Assembly: GCA_031374935.1 (NCBI GenBank)
Contig: JANMHB010000169.1
Span: 1-64,000 of the forward strand
DNA: 64,000 bases
Direction of reading: 5' to 3'
Source of the DNA: JACMLX01 sp031374935
GTDB lineage: Bacteria > Gemmatimonadota > Gemmatimonadetes > Gemmatimonadales > Gemmatimonadaceae
In this document: positions 17,039 through 26,113 of the stretch, piece by piece
How positions within the stretch are numbered: position 1 is the first letter of the stretch
How the letters are laid out: each line of letters starts with the position of its first letter
The notes under the pieces: model-generated
What the model was told of the DNA's origin: nothing
What the model saw: the letters and a program-made list of their open reading frames with translations, nothing else
Databases searched by the model: none
Position numbers and translations under genes: made by a program

Positions 17039-17069
17039 AGCCCCCCGCATCATCGCGATGCGGGGGGCT
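17039..17069. terminator. Bidirectional rho-independent terminator
   Basis: A 13-bp perfect GC-rich stem (AGCCCCCCGCATC paired with GATGCGGGGGGCT) around a 5-nt loop, followed by a T-rich run (tttcgttct). It lies between the convergent lipoprotein and NUDIX genes; A-rich sequence on its left side can serve as the T-run for minus-strand transcripts. Confidence 0.9.
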
Positions 17070-17116
17070 GTTTCGTTCTCACTGTGTCGCGCCGTGGTCA
17101 CAGCCCGGCATTCCCA

Positions 17117-17755
17117 TCACGCTATCGCCGCGGCCACCGACAGCAACTTCGTCACGATGCGCTCCGTCATGCCCCACACCACATCGTCGCCACTGCGGTA
17201 CGCCGGAAAACGCAGTCGAGCGCCACCGCGCTCAAAGACATGTTCCGTGGCGCGCGACGGATCGCGGAGCTCCGCGACGGGGATCCAGAAAGTCGAATGC
17301 ACCTCCTCGTTCGGCACCAATGCAACCTCCCGCGTCAGCGCAAAGACGAAGGGTCGAACGGCGATCGATGGCAGTGCCGCAGAGCGCGGACGCAGATCAT
17401 CGAGGATGCCGAGGAATGTCGCATCGAGGTCGAGATTCAATGCCAACTCCTCCTGAGTCTCCCGCCGAGCCGTCGCGGCGAGGGAGGGGTCCGCGCTGTC
17501 GCGCCGGCCACCGGGAAAGGCCACGTGCCCGCTCCACGGATCGCCCTCGCGCTGCGCGCGTCGAATGAAGAGCAGTTCGGCGTCGGCCAGACCCGACCCG
17601 CGCAGCACCAGCGCGACAGCAGCCCATCGCAGCCCGTCCTCCTCTGCCTCCTCGAGCCGCTCGTGCTCGCGCAACGCGCGCGCCAGTGCCTGCATCACCG
17701 GCGCGGGGGGACCGGACGCAGGCCGGCGCTCATCCGTCGACGTCACCATTCGCAT
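17117..17755 (-). CDS. NUDIX hydrolase (CoA pyrophosphatase/NudL-like)
   Basis: About 212 residues. The Nudix box is at about residues 82-104 (FPGGRRDSADPSLAATARRE then TQEEL), where the REtxEE core is intact. The preceding DPWSGHVAFPGG and the UPF0035-like spacing are typical of coenzyme A diphosphatases that hydrolyse CoA to 3',5'-ADP and 4'-phosphopantetheine. The start is uncertain (ATG 17755, ATG 17749 or GTG 17746); all overlap the end of the rhodanese gene by about 17-26 bp, so the two are probably one operon. Confidence 0.85.
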   Translation of the reverse strand: MRMVTSTDERRPASGPPAPVMQALARALREHERLEEAEEDGLRWAAVALVLRGSGLADAELLFIRRAQREGDPWSGHVAFPGGRRDSADPSLAATARRETQEELALNLDLDATFLGILDDLRPRSAALPSIAVRPFVFALTREVALVPNEEVHSTFWIPVAELRDPSRATEHVFERGGARLRFPAYRSGDDVVWGMTERIVTKLLSVAAAIA

Positions 17756-18086
17756 CAACCCAGGCGCGAAAACCGCCGGCCATGGAGGCGACATTGGCAT
17801 AGCCCATCGCCTTCAGCGACTCCGCCGCGAGTGCGGACCGGTTCCCGCTGGCGCAGTAGAGCACAACGGTCGCATCGCGCGGCACCACCTCATCGATCTT
17901 GCTCTCCAGCGTGCCGCGCGACATGTGGTCTGCGCCGGCCGCGTGCCCGACGTTCCATTCGCGATCTTCGCGCACGTCGATCAGCACCAGGGGCGCACCC
18001 GCCGCCAGTTTCGAGATCGTGTCGGCGGCGGTGACTTCCGCCACGCGTGATTTGGCATCGGCGAACAGCTCTGCAGCACTCTTCAT
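17730..18086 (-). CDS. Single-domain rhodanese-like sulfurtransferase
   Basis: A 118-residue protein with one rhodanese domain: VLIDVREDREWNVGHAAGA at about residues 34-52, the active-site Cys78 in YCASGNRSALA, and MAGGFRAW near the end. Single-domain family members move sulfane sulfur to cyanide, thiols or protein acceptors; the partner is not evident. The N-terminal 20 residues form a helix before the domain. It is 12 bp downstream of the LD-carboxypeptidase gene and overlaps the NUDIX gene, all on the minus strand. Confidence 0.9.
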   Translation of the reverse strand: MKSAAELFADAKSRVAEVTAADTISKLAAGAPLVLIDVREDREWNVGHAAGADHMSRGTLESKIDEVVPRDATVVLYCASGNRSALAAESLKAMGYANVASMAGGFRAWVDANGDVDG

Positions 18087-18098
18087 CGCGGTAGTTCC

Positions 18099-19037
18099 TC
18101 AGGAAGCATTGAAAGACAATTCGGGGCCCGCCACCTGCAGCGACCGCAGTTCGACGTCGAGCGTGGCCTGCGCGCCGAGCGGCACGGTCCACTGATCGGC
18201 AATATGGCCGATCGGCAGGTTGGCCAGACAGGGGACGTGCAACCGTTGCGCCAACTCTGCAATCAGCGCTTCGACGGTGAGAGCATCGGGATTCTCGTCG
18301 GCAGGCACCATGGTGAACTGCCCCACGGCCAGCCCGACGATACCGCGCAGGGCTCCAGACTGCTCGAGCTGGCGCAGCATCCGATCCACACGGTACGCGG
18401 CCTCGTTCAGGTCCTCCAGAATCACGATCGCACCGTCGGCACGCAGCGCGTTCGGCGTACCGCAAAGCGCGGCCAGCAGCGCCAGATTGCCTCCGGCCAG
18501 CCGACCGCTGACCCGCCCCGACCGGACCGACTGAGCCTCCGGCCACGCGCCACATGGCTGGCCCTGCTGTGTCAGCGCCGAACGCAGTGACGCGGCACTC
18601 ATCGCCGGAAGCGCCGCTCGCGCGGTGTGCGCATGAAACGTGACGACGCCAACCTGCGCCGCCACGGCAGCGTGCAGCGCCGTCACATCCGAGTACCCGA
18701 TCACTGGCTTCGGACGCTTCGCAAACGCGGCGAACGACACACGATCGACGATCCGCGTCATGCCATACCCGCCGCGAACACACCAGACCGCGTCGATTGC
18801 GGGATCGTCCAGGGCCCACTGCAGATCCTGCAGTCTCGCCTCATCCGGTCCGGCCAGATACCCGCAGCGCGCCAGCACATGCGCGCCGCGCACCGGCTCG
18901 CACCCGAACGCGCGGACATGTGCCTGGGCTTCCGCCACGTCCGACTCGCCACGCAACGGCCCCGATGGCGACACGAGCGCAACCCGTGCACCTGCACCTG
19001 GAACCGCCGGCCACCACGCTTTCGATGATGTCTGCAT
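18099..19037 (-). CDS. LD-carboxypeptidase (S66 family, LdcA/MccF-like)
   Basis: A 312-residue S66 serine peptidase. The triad aligns with E. coli LdcA: nucleophile Ser116 (GYSDVTALHAA), Glu208 (ILEDLNE) and His278 (IGHIADQ). RGGYGMTRIVDRV (about residues 88-100) is another family landmark. LdcA trims the terminal D-Ala from tetrapeptides during murein recycling in the cytoplasm; MccF relatives cleave microcin C-type compounds. No signal peptide is seen, which fits LdcA. It heads a three-gene run with the rhodanese and NUDIX genes and is divergent from the methyltransferase with 45 bp between start codons. Confidence 0.9.
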   Translation of the reverse strand: MQTSSKAWWPAVPGAGARVALVSPSGPLRGESDVAEAQAHVRAFGCEPVRGAHVLARCGYLAGPDEARLQDLQWALDDPAIDAVWCVRGGYGMTRIVDRVSFAAFAKRPKPVIGYSDVTALHAAVAAQVGVVTFHAHTARAALPAMSAASLRSALTQQGQPCGAWPEAQSVRSGRVSGRLAGGNLALLAALCGTPNALRADGAIVILEDLNEAAYRVDRMLRQLEQSGALRGIVGLAVGQFTMVPADENPDALTVEALIAELAQRLHVPCLANLPIGHIADQWTVPLGAQATLDVELRSLQVAGPELSFNAS

Positions 19038-19082
19038 GCATTGGATGGTAAGGGATCACACCGCCGATGCTACCGTGGCGCC

Positions 19083-22000
19083 ATGCTCTCCACACGCGCT
19101 GCCCGCACACTCCTCACCGCCGCACACGCCACCGACGGTCTCACCGCCCTGGCCCGCGCACTGGGCTTCCTCACCGCCCCCACTCGGCTCGGCCCACGTC
19201 CTCTGCACGCACTCGGCCTCGCCACCGATCCCAACGTCAGCGCGACACGATACACGCGCGGGAGCGACATCGCACTCCTGCTGGTCGAAGGGGTAGATCC
19301 CCCGCGCTGCCGCGACACGATCCACCGACTCGCGACCCGCCTCGATCGCCTGACCGATCATCGCCGATGGCTCGTCGTTGCGCGATGCACGAACGACGGC
19401 CCGCTCGCCATCGCCTGCTGGCTCAGCTCGACCCGCGGGCCGCGCCTAGCGGTGCTCACCACGAACCCGGCCCACGTCCTCGATTCGGACGCGCAGACGG
19501 TCGCCGCCCTCGCCGCCGCCTGGCACACCGATCCCACGCTCACCTGCCTGCGCTGGCACGAACTCCTCGGTCGACAGGCCATCGGACGCCGATTCTTCCG
19601 CGCACTGGAGAGCCACGTCTCGCACATCGCCGACGGCTGGCCGACACGCGTCGATCCCGACGAGCGACGGACGCTGGCACTGATCCACGTGGCTCGATTG
19701 CTCTTCCTCAAGTTCCTCGAAACGAAGGGCTGGCTGAACGACGATCGCGCCTTCCTCGCCCAACAGACGGAATCGATTCTCGACTCCCGTGGCGGAGTCT
19801 GGCGCCGGCTGATCGCGCCACTGACGTTCGGCACCCTCAACACCCCACACCGTCATCGTGCCGCCGCAGCGCGCGCCTTCGGCCACATCCCGTTTCTCAA
19901 CGGTGGGCTCTTCGCCTGCTCGGCAGTCGAACGCCGCGCAAAACGCCCCCCGATCCACGACGAACTCATCGCCCCACTGCTCCTCGACACCCTCGCCCGG
20001 TACCGATTCACCGCCCGCGAAGAAGCACAAAGCTGGCAGGAAGCCGCCATCGATCCCGATCTGCTTGGCCGTGCCTTCGAATCGCTGATGGACCCCAGTC
20101 AACGACGCGGCACGGGCACTTTCTACACGCCGTCGGCACTGGTCTCATCACTCGTCGATGATGCGCTCGACACACTGATCCCGGTGTCACCTGAGACCGT
20201 ACGCGCTGCACTCACGGGCGGAACGCTGCGCCGCGATGACGCCCGCCGCATGCACGACGCACTCAACACGCTGCGCGTCCTCGATCCCGCCTGCGGCTCC
20301 GGCGCGCTGCTCGTGGCAACCCTCGAGCGCGTCGCCACACTCCGGCAGGCCAGTGGCGACCGGCGCCCGATCTCCGTCATCCGACGCGACGTACTCACGC
20401 ACTCGATCTTCGGTGTCGATATCGCCCCGATGGCGGTCTGGCTCTGCGAGCTCCGGCTCTGGCTCTCCGTCGTCATCGATGACGAGACCACTGACAGCGC
20501 CTCCATCACCCCACTGCCCAACCTCGATCACCACATCCGCATCGGTGACTCACTCGGCCCGCACGCCTTCGAGATCGGGCTGCCGACGCGATCCGAGGCG
20601 CTGGGCACCCTTCGAAGCAGTTATGCGCAAAGTACCGGTACCCGAAAACGAACGATCGCCGCACGCATCGATGCCGTCGAGCGGCGATCCGCCCTGACAC
20701 TCGCCGATCGTGCCATCACCGCGCTCACACATGAGCGCACGGAACTCCTCCGCCTCGCCCGGCAACGCCCACTGTTCGGCGCGAGAATGGGACTCTCCGC
20801 CACACAACGCCGACGCCTCGCGACGCTCCGTGGCGAGCTGGCGCAGCTACGTCGCGCGCGCCGACGAGTCGACGACGGCGGCGCACTCGACTTCGATTTC
20901 AGAACACACTTTGCCGACGCCGCCGAGCACCAGGGATTCGATCTGGTCATCGGCAACCCTCCATGGGTTCGATCACAACACATCGACACCGTGACTCGGC
21001 AACACCTGCGAACGCGCTTCGCCGTCATCACGCGCCACGCGATGGGCGGCGTGGCATTCGGCGTCCAGACCGACCTCGCCATTCCGTTCACGCAACGCGC
21101 GCTCGAGCTCACGCGACCGGGTGGCACGCTCGCCTTCCTTTTGCCGGCGAAGCTCTGGCGATCCGTCTCGGCGGGAGCGCTCCGTCACCACCTGCTGCAA
21201 CACGCCACGCCACTGCATCTCCGCGACCACTGCGCCGATGCCGGCGGCTTCGCGGCCGCGGTCTACCCCTCGAGCATCGTGCTCCGCAAGACATCACCCG
21301 CAAACGGCGCCACGCTCATGCCATCCAGCGATCTCGAATGCCAAACCACCGATGCGCACGGCATCGCCCAACACTTTCGCATCGCTGCGAACGTTCTGCC
21401 GGCAACGCACGATCGAGGCGCACCATGGCGCATCGTACCTGATCGCGTCCGACACGCCGCCGACACCCTCGCCGCGGCCGGCGGACGCTGGAGCGACACG
21501 CACCTTCCGGCGCCGACACTTGGCATCAAGACGGGGCACAATGACGCCTTCCTCATCGCCGAGCGCGATGTGCCTCACCCGCTCCGACCATGGACGCGCC
21601 CCGCCCTGCGCGGCGATCACGTGCAGGCATGGCAGACCCCGCCGGGCTCCACCGCCATCGTCATCCCGCACGACGATGCAGGACGCGCGCTCTCGACACT
21701 GCCATCGCCGCTCGCACGACACTTCGCCACCCACGAGCGCGCCCTCCTCGCGCGTACTGATCTGCGCCCAAGGGAGCCCTGGTGGACCCTCTTCCGCACC
21801 GACCTGCTCGCGCCACACGGGTGGCGCGTAGTCTGGCCGGATATCGGTCGCACCCTGCGCGCCACCCTGCTTCCTCCACACGCCGCCCCGGTTCCGATCA
21901 ACAGCTGCTATGGCGTCCGACTCCATGATCCCATCGACGCCCTCGCCCTGCTCGCACTTCTCAATGCCCCAACCACCACCGCCTGGCTGTCCCTGATCGC

Positions 22001-22262
22001 AGAACCCGCGCGCGGCGGCTTCCACCGCTTCATGGGATGGACCGTACTCGCGCTTCCGATACCGCCATGGACCGCCACGCGCGAACTCCTCGCCCCACTG
22101 GCAGCGCGTGCGCGGCGCGGCGAGACCGTCCCGGTCGAGCTGCTGCATCGTACCGCACTCGAGGCCTACGGCACCACGCATGCAGCGCTCTCACCATTGC
22201 TCGAATGGACCAGCACTCAGTTACAGCAGGAGCGCAGCGTCCGCGCATATCAATCGAGATGA
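19083..22262 (+). CDS. Eco57I-class DNA adenine N6-methyltransferase (DrmMI/type IIG-like)
   Basis: A 1,059-residue protein. Residues 1-330 are a helical N-terminal region; GTFYTPSALVSSLVD (about 345) introduces the catalytic domain. SAM motif I is LDPACGSGALL (Asp401-Gly407) and the catalytic motif IV is IGNPPW (Asn625-Trp628). After about residue 720 a target-recognition region resembling TaqI C-terminal specificity domains contains LGIKTGHNDAFLI (about 812-824). I see no clear PD-(D/E)xK nuclease motif, so cleavage activity is not supported. The stop overlaps the helicase start by 4 bp (ATGA), so both are made together. This looks like the methylase-helicase pair of class 1 DISARM without drmA, drmB or drmC. 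Confidence 0.9.
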   Translation: MLSTRAARTLLTAAHATDGLTALARALGFLTAPTRLGPRPLHALGLATDPNVSATRYTRGSDIALLLVEGVDPPRCRDTIHRLATRLDRLTDHRRWLVVARCTNDGPLAIACWLSSTRGPRLAVLTTNPAHVLDSDAQTVAALAAAWHTDPTLTCLRWHELLGRQAIGRRFFRALESHVSHIADGWPTRVDPDERRTLALIHVARLLFLKFLETKGWLNDDRAFLAQQTESILDSRGGVWRRLIAPLTFGTLNTPHRHRAAAARAFGHIPFLNGGLFACSAVERRAKRPPIHDELIAPLLLDTLARYRFTAREEAQSWQEAAIDPDLLGRAFESLMDPSQRRGTGTFYTPSALVSSLVDDALDTLIPVSPETVRAALTGGTLRRDDARRMHDALNTLRVLDPACGSGALLVATLERVATLRQASGDRRPISVIRRDVLTHSIFGVDIAPMAVWLCELRLWLSVVIDDETTDSASITPLPNLDHHIRIGDSLGPHAFEIGLPTRSEALGTLRSSYAQSTGTRKRTIAARIDAVERRSALTLADRAITALTHERTELLRLARQRPLFGARMGLSATQRRRLATLRGELAQLRRARRRVDDGGALDFDFRTHFADAAEHQGFDLVIGNPPWVRSQHIDTVTRQHLRTRFAVITRHAMGGVAFGVQTDLAIPFTQRALELTRPGGTLAFLLPAKLWRSVSAGALRHHLLQHATPLHLRDHCADAGGFAAAVYPSSIVLRKTSPANGATLMPSSDLECQTTDAHGIAQHFRIAANVLPATHDRGAPWRIVPDRVRHAADTLAAAGGRWSDTHLPAPTLGIKTGHNDAFLIAERDVPHPLRPWTRPALRGDHVQAWQTPPGSTAIVIPHDDAGRALSTLPSPLARHFATHERALLARTDLRPREPWWTLFRTDLLAPHGWRVVWPDIGRTLRATLLPPHAAPVPINSCYGVRLHDPIDALALLALLNAPTTTAWLSLIAEPARGGFHRFMGWTVLALPIPPWTATRELLAPLAARARRGETVPVELLHRTALEAYGTTHAALSPLLEWTSTQLQQERSVRAYQSR

Positions 22263-24433
22263 AGCGACCGCCCCATACCGTCCAGCGAATGGCTCTGGGC
22301 GCGCTCAAGTACCGGGCCCTTGCCCCGGCAGAGCGGATACTGAGGATCGGCAACATCTCGCTGCTGCCACACCAGATCGCAGCCGTCGACTGGATGCGAC
22401 CGCGACTCGTGCGATACGGCGGGGCGCTCCTCGCCGATCCACCCGGACTTGGCAAGACCTACGTCGCGCTCGCGCTGGCCGCTGAGTGGCAGCCGACGGC
22501 GCTCGTCATCGCCCCAGCCGCCCTGCGCCAGCGGTGGCACAGGGCGGCGGAGGAAACCAGCGTTCCCATCGTGTTCGTCAGCACCGAACGACTGAGCGCA
22601 CCATCCGATCCACTGATCGCACCGCACCCATTCGTCATCGTCGACGAAGCACATCACCTGCGGACCCGATCGACACGCCGCTACCACCGCACCACTGCGA
22701 TCTGCGCCGGCGCGACGGTGCTTCTGCTCAGCGCCACTCCCATCCAGAACACCGTCCACGATCTCGCGCACATCAGCCACCTGTTTCACCTGCCACCGAC
22801 CCGACAGTCGATCGCACATGTGCGCAGGCGCCTGACACTCCGCCGATCGCTGTCGCAGCTGCTCGCGATCGACCGTGACGCACTGGCGCGCTACGCCATG
22901 CCCGTCGTGCGATCCATTCCGACCCCGAGGCTCCCGATACCGCACACGGCGCTGCCGGCGCGCCTGTCGTCACTTCCCCGAGTGCGCACCGACTCCAGGG
23001 AAGCCCACGCGCTCCTGCAACTGGGCCTGCTCCACGCCCTTCGCTCGAGCGACGCGGCAGCGCGTGTCCGCATCCATCGACGTATCGCGGCCACCATCGC
23101 CATCGAGGCGGCGGCGGACGCCGGCATCGAGCCCACGCGATCCGTCCGACGCGCATTCCTGAGCGACTTCGACACCGTGCAGCTCGCATTCCCGCAACTC
23201 CTTGCTCCGTCCACTGGCATCCGTGACCCCGCGGAGGCCGCCAGTGCACGCGAACAACGACGCGCGCTGCAGGAGCTGCTGCCCTTCCTCACCGGGACTG
23301 GCGATGTGGAGCGGGGTGACGTGCTCCGCCGACTCGCCCGCCGGTGCACGCACCCCGTGGTCGCGTTCACGCAGTTCGGTGCGACGGCCACCGCGTTCTT
23401 TCACCTGCTGCACCGTGAAACCGGCATCGCACTCCTCACAGGTTCCGGGGCACGAATCGCGTCCGGGGCCATCAGTCGCGCCGAAGTCCTCGCCCGATGC
23501 CTGTCGCCGCAATACCACCAGCACCACCACGCCGTACGCCTGCTGCTGACGACGGACGTCCTGAGCGAAGGGCTATCGTTGGCGGGCGTGGCAACCGTCG
23601 TCCATCTCGATCTGCCATGGACCGCCGCCCGCCTCGACCAGCGCTTGGGTCGCGCCGCCCGCATCGGCGCGCCCGTCGATACAGTGCGCGTCATGCAGCT
23701 CCCAGCACCACTGCCGCCCGCCGCTGAGCAGGCGCTGCACGACTTGTTGACGGAAAAGCGGCGGCGTATGCGCCAGGTCAGCCGAGACGATGACGCGTTG
23801 CTGTGCAGTACGTTGGCGCGTCTCTGCACGCGGCCGCTCTCGGTCCGTGACGACCAGCGCTGGCTCACGATGCGGTCGGCGTTCGTGCGACGGCCGATGA
23901 CGATGGCCATCGTTCATGTGCGGCACGAGCGACTGCTGGTGGTGCTCGATGGCGCCGCATTGCGCGCTCCTGCGGCCGCTGACTGGGAAGCACTCGCACA
24001 TGGCGACGTGACCACATCGCAGCCGGGTGGGATCGCTGCACTCCGCCGCGCACTGGCCGCATGGCGACTCGATCGCGACATGTCTGCGATGGTGAACAGA
24101 CCGAGCGACCATCGACTGCGGTCACGACAGGAAGCGGATGAAGCGCTGCTGTACGGCACACGTGTCGAGCGGGTGACCCGTGCAGGTGCCGTCACCCGGT
24201 ATCGCCGCACGGCGATCAGTGGAAGCCGAGATGGCGCGACACGTCGAACGGGCACATTCGGGGATACTGGTCTCTGCGACGCGGATCAGCGGCGCCGGCG
24301 CTTCGAAGCGCCGGCGCGCGACGACGCACCGGTGGGCAGTCCCCGCGCCGTCCGCATCGTCTGCGGTGTCGTGCTGATCCCGAGCGCCAGTGTCGGCCCT
24401 GCAGCGTCCGCGCCTTCCGTGCCAGTCGACTAG
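22259..24433 (+). CDS. SNF2-type DEAH helicase paired with the methyltransferase
   Basis: A 724-residue superfamily 2 ATPase. Visible motifs are the entry motif SLLPHQIAAVDWM (about residue 35), Walker A DPPGLGKT with Lys66, DEAHH (Asp129-His132), LLLSATPIQN (about 157), a second RecA lobe with LLLTTDVLSEGLSLAGV (about 425-441), and motif VI QRLGRAARIG (Gln461-Gly470). This is the SNF2/RapA-like arrangement that translocates on double-stranded DNA. ATGA overlap with the methyltransferase makes it an obligate partner. The last about 70 codons are arginine-rich and less protein-like, while the +1 frame gives a helical segment (VEAEMARHVERAHSGILVS), so a frameshift near 24220 is possible. Confidence 0.88.
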   Translation: MKRPPHTVQRMALGALKYRALAPAERILRIGNISLLPHQIAAVDWMRPRLVRYGGALLADPPGLGKTYVALALAAEWQPTALVIAPAALRQRWHRAAEETSVPIVFVSTERLSAPSDPLIAPHPFVIVDEAHHLRTRSTRRYHRTTAICAGATVLLLSATPIQNTVHDLAHISHLFHLPPTRQSIAHVRRRLTLRRSLSQLLAIDRDALARYAMPVVRSIPTPRLPIPHTALPARLSSLPRVRTDSREAHALLQLGLLHALRSSDAAARVRIHRRIAATIAIEAAADAGIEPTRSVRRAFLSDFDTVQLAFPQLLAPSTGIRDPAEAASAREQRRALQELLPFLTGTGDVERGDVLRRLARRCTHPVVAFTQFGATATAFFHLLHRETGIALLTGSGARIASGAISRAEVLARCLSPQYHQHHHAVRLLLTTDVLSEGLSLAGVATVVHLDLPWTAARLDQRLGRAARIGAPVDTVRVMQLPAPLPPAAEQALHDLLTEKRRRMRQVSRDDDALLCSTLARLCTRPLSVRDDQRWLTMRSAFVRRPMTMAIVHVRHERLLVVLDGAALRAPAAADWEALAHGDVTTSQPGGIAALRRALAAWRLDRDMSAMVNRPSDHRLRSRQEADEALLYGTRVERVTRAGAVTRYRRTAISGSRDGATRRTGTFGDTGLCDADQRRRRFEAPARDDAPVGSPRAVRIVCGVVLIPSASVGPAASAPSVPVD
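24292..24317. repeat. 26-bp perfect GC palindrome inside the 3' end of the helicase gene
   Basis: GCGCCGGCG-CTTCGAAG-CGCCGGCGC is perfectly self-complementary and lies about 115 bp before the helicase stop. As RNA it would form a very stable hairpin. No T-run follows, so it is not a standard terminator; it could stabilise or attenuate the transcript. It sits in the part of the helicase frame that looks least protein-like. Confidence 0.7.
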
Positions 24434-24444
24434 GTTGACGTGGA

Positions 24445-25137
24445 ATGTCCACTCCGCTGACTCGCGCTCCGCGCCCGGTGCTGTTCGATCTCGATGGTAC
24501 GCTGGCAGATACCATCCCGCTGTTGCTCGCATCGATGCGTGCGGCGTACGCCGCCGTTGGAGGTGACGGGCCTTCTGATCGCGAGTGGCTCCGCGGGATG
24601 GGCATGCCACTCCGCTCGCAATTCATGCATTTCGAGTCGAATGATCTCGAGCGGGTCGAAGCGCTGATCGCCGTCTACCGCGACTGGCAGGTCGCCAATC
24701 TCGCCGCGTACGTCACCGAGTATGATGGCATTCGCGAGCTGCTCGGCGCGCTGCAACTGGCCGGACATCCCGTGGCCGTCGTCACTGGCAAGGGAGACTG
24801 GATGGCCCGCATGACGCTGAATCATGTGGATTTGCTGTCGCCGTTCGAAGTCATCATCGGCGCGGACGCCACCACGCGTCACAAGCCGGACCCGGAGCCG
24901 TTGCTGCTTTGCGCCGAGCGTCTTGGGGTGACCGCAAGTGAAGCCGTGTACGTCGGCGACGCCCCGAACGACATTCTGGCGGCACGGGCGGCCGGGATGA
25001 TCGACGTCTGGGCGGCGTGGGGCCCCTTTCCGCCCAGCGAACTCGAAGCATTCTCCCCGTCGCACTCGGTGGCAACACCGATGGATATCCTCGAGCTCAT
25101 CGCCCGCATCGACGCGGCCTCGCCGGTCCCGGGCTGA
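24445..25137 (+). CDS. HAD-superfamily phosphatase (phosphoglycolate phosphatase-like)
   Basis: A 230-residue HAD hydrolase. Motif I is FDLDGTLAD (nucleophile Asp at about residue 15, acid Asp two later), motif II VVTGKGD (about residue 113), motif III lysine in TRHKPDPEP (about 150), and motif IV VYVGDAPNDILAARAAGM (about 170). The four-helix C1 cap between motifs I and II places it with PGP/pyrophosphatase/beta-phosphoglucomutase relatives; the substrate is not predictable. It starts 11 bp after the helicase stop but has no functional link I can see. Confidence 0.88.
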   Translation: MSTPLTRAPRPVLFDLDGTLADTIPLLLASMRAAYAAVGGDGPSDREWLRGMGMPLRSQFMHFESNDLERVEALIAVYRDWQVANLAAYVTEYDGIRELLGALQLAGHPVAVVTGKGDWMARMTLNHVDLLSPFEVIIGADATTRHKPDPEPLLLCAERLGVTASEAVYVGDAPNDILAARAAGMIDVWAAWGPFPPSELEAFSPSHSVATPMDILELIARIDAASPVPG

Positions 25138-25220
25138 GCCGAGCGCCCGACGACCCTGTCGAAACATCCGGTGCAGCTCGAGCGTACCGTCAGTCAGACC
25201 CACCATCTGGAGCTGTTGTC

Positions 25221-26024
25221 ATGCGACACCGCACTTTCCCTGCAGCTCTCCTCTGCTGCGCCGCACTGCTTACCGCATGCGACCAGCCAAAGCCAAGCGA
25301 GGAGACCTTCGTCTGGAAGGGGCCGGTGAAGGCGGATTCCTGGATGCGACTTCGCAACGTGTCAGGGGACTTCGAAATCAGTGAAACGCCCGGCGACAGC
25401 GCTGAAATCCAGCTCGTGCTGCAGCGATCGTCCGCCTATGCGCCGGCGGCTCGCATCAAGCTGCTCCAGACGCAGGATGGGATTCTCGCCTGTGCACTCT
25501 ACGGCGAGGACAACTCGTGCTCGGCCACCGGGTACAAGGGTGGCAACACCTACACGAAGGGGTTCCTGCCCTTCATGCGTGGCAGCACCACGGTCACCGG
25601 CACGATTCGCCTGCCACGCGGCGTGAAGCTCGATGCGCAGTCGACCAATGGCGATATCACGGTCACCGCGATTGCATCCGAGGTGACGGCCGAAACGACG
25701 AATGGGGACATCGAGATCCGCGGGACCCGCAGCACAGTCAGCGTCACTACCACGAACGGCGACATTGAACTGGCACCTGCTGCGATGGGAAGTCGGTTCT
25801 CCGTCGGGACGACGAACGGCGATGTCAGCGTCGATCTGCCTTCCCCGTTCAACGCCTCGGTGAACATGCGGACGACCAACGGTGAGCTCGATCTCCGTCT
25901 CCCGGGAAACATCACGACCAAGACGGCGAAGCTGATCATCGCCACACTGGGTACCGGCGGATCACCGATCGATATTCAGACCACGAACGGCGACATCACG
26001 CTCCGGTCGCGCAGCACGCCCTGA
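25221..26024 (+). CDS. DUF4097-type beta-solenoid lipoprotein
   Basis: A 267-residue protein with a lipoprotein signal (AALLCCAALLTAC, Cys20). The mature part is a repetitive beta-strand domain of the DUF4097/putative-adhesin type, with six regularly spaced (T/S)TNG(D/E) turns about 18-27 residues apart from residue about 138 to 262. Such repeats build a right-handed solenoid. The family is common but functionally undefined; cell-surface or periplasmic location is inferred from the signal. A hairpin terminator follows. The ATG at 25221 is chosen because it precedes the signal peptide directly. Confidence 0.85.
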   Translation: MRHRTFPAALLCCAALLTACDQPKPSEETFVWKGPVKADSWMRLRNVSGDFEISETPGDSAEIQLVLQRSSAYAPAARIKLLQTQDGILACALYGEDNSCSATGYKGGNTYTKGFLPFMRGSTTVTGTIRLPRGVKLDAQSTNGDITVTAIASEVTAETTNGDIEIRGTRSTVSVTTTNGDIELAPAAMGSRFSVGTTNGDVSVDLPSPFNASVNMRTTNGELDLRLPGNITTKTAKLIIATLGTGGSPIDIQTTNGDITLRSRSTP

Positions 26025-26057
26025 TCCAGGCGCAGGTGCACATTCGCTGAAGCAAAC

Positions 26058-26087
26058 GGCCCGGCCACATCAGGTGTGTGCCGGGCC
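26058..26087. terminator. Bidirectional hairpin terminator
   Basis: GGCCCGGC-CACA pairs with TGTG-(T)-GCCGGGCC around a 5-nt loop, with one bulged T. It sits between the convergent DUF4097 and pterin-dehydratase genes. On the minus strand it is followed by a T-containing run (gtttgcttc), so it mainly fits termination of the dehydratase transcript. Confidence 0.7.
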
Positions 26088-26113
26088 CGTATCGCGTCCG
26101 CCCCCGTGCAGCC

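Noticed and set aside
18099..19037. S66 peptidase as an MccF-type immunity gene of the adjacent methylase-helicase module
   Set aside because: Divergent orientation, operon with rhodanese and NUDIX genes, and triad spacing like LdcA favour cell-wall recycling.
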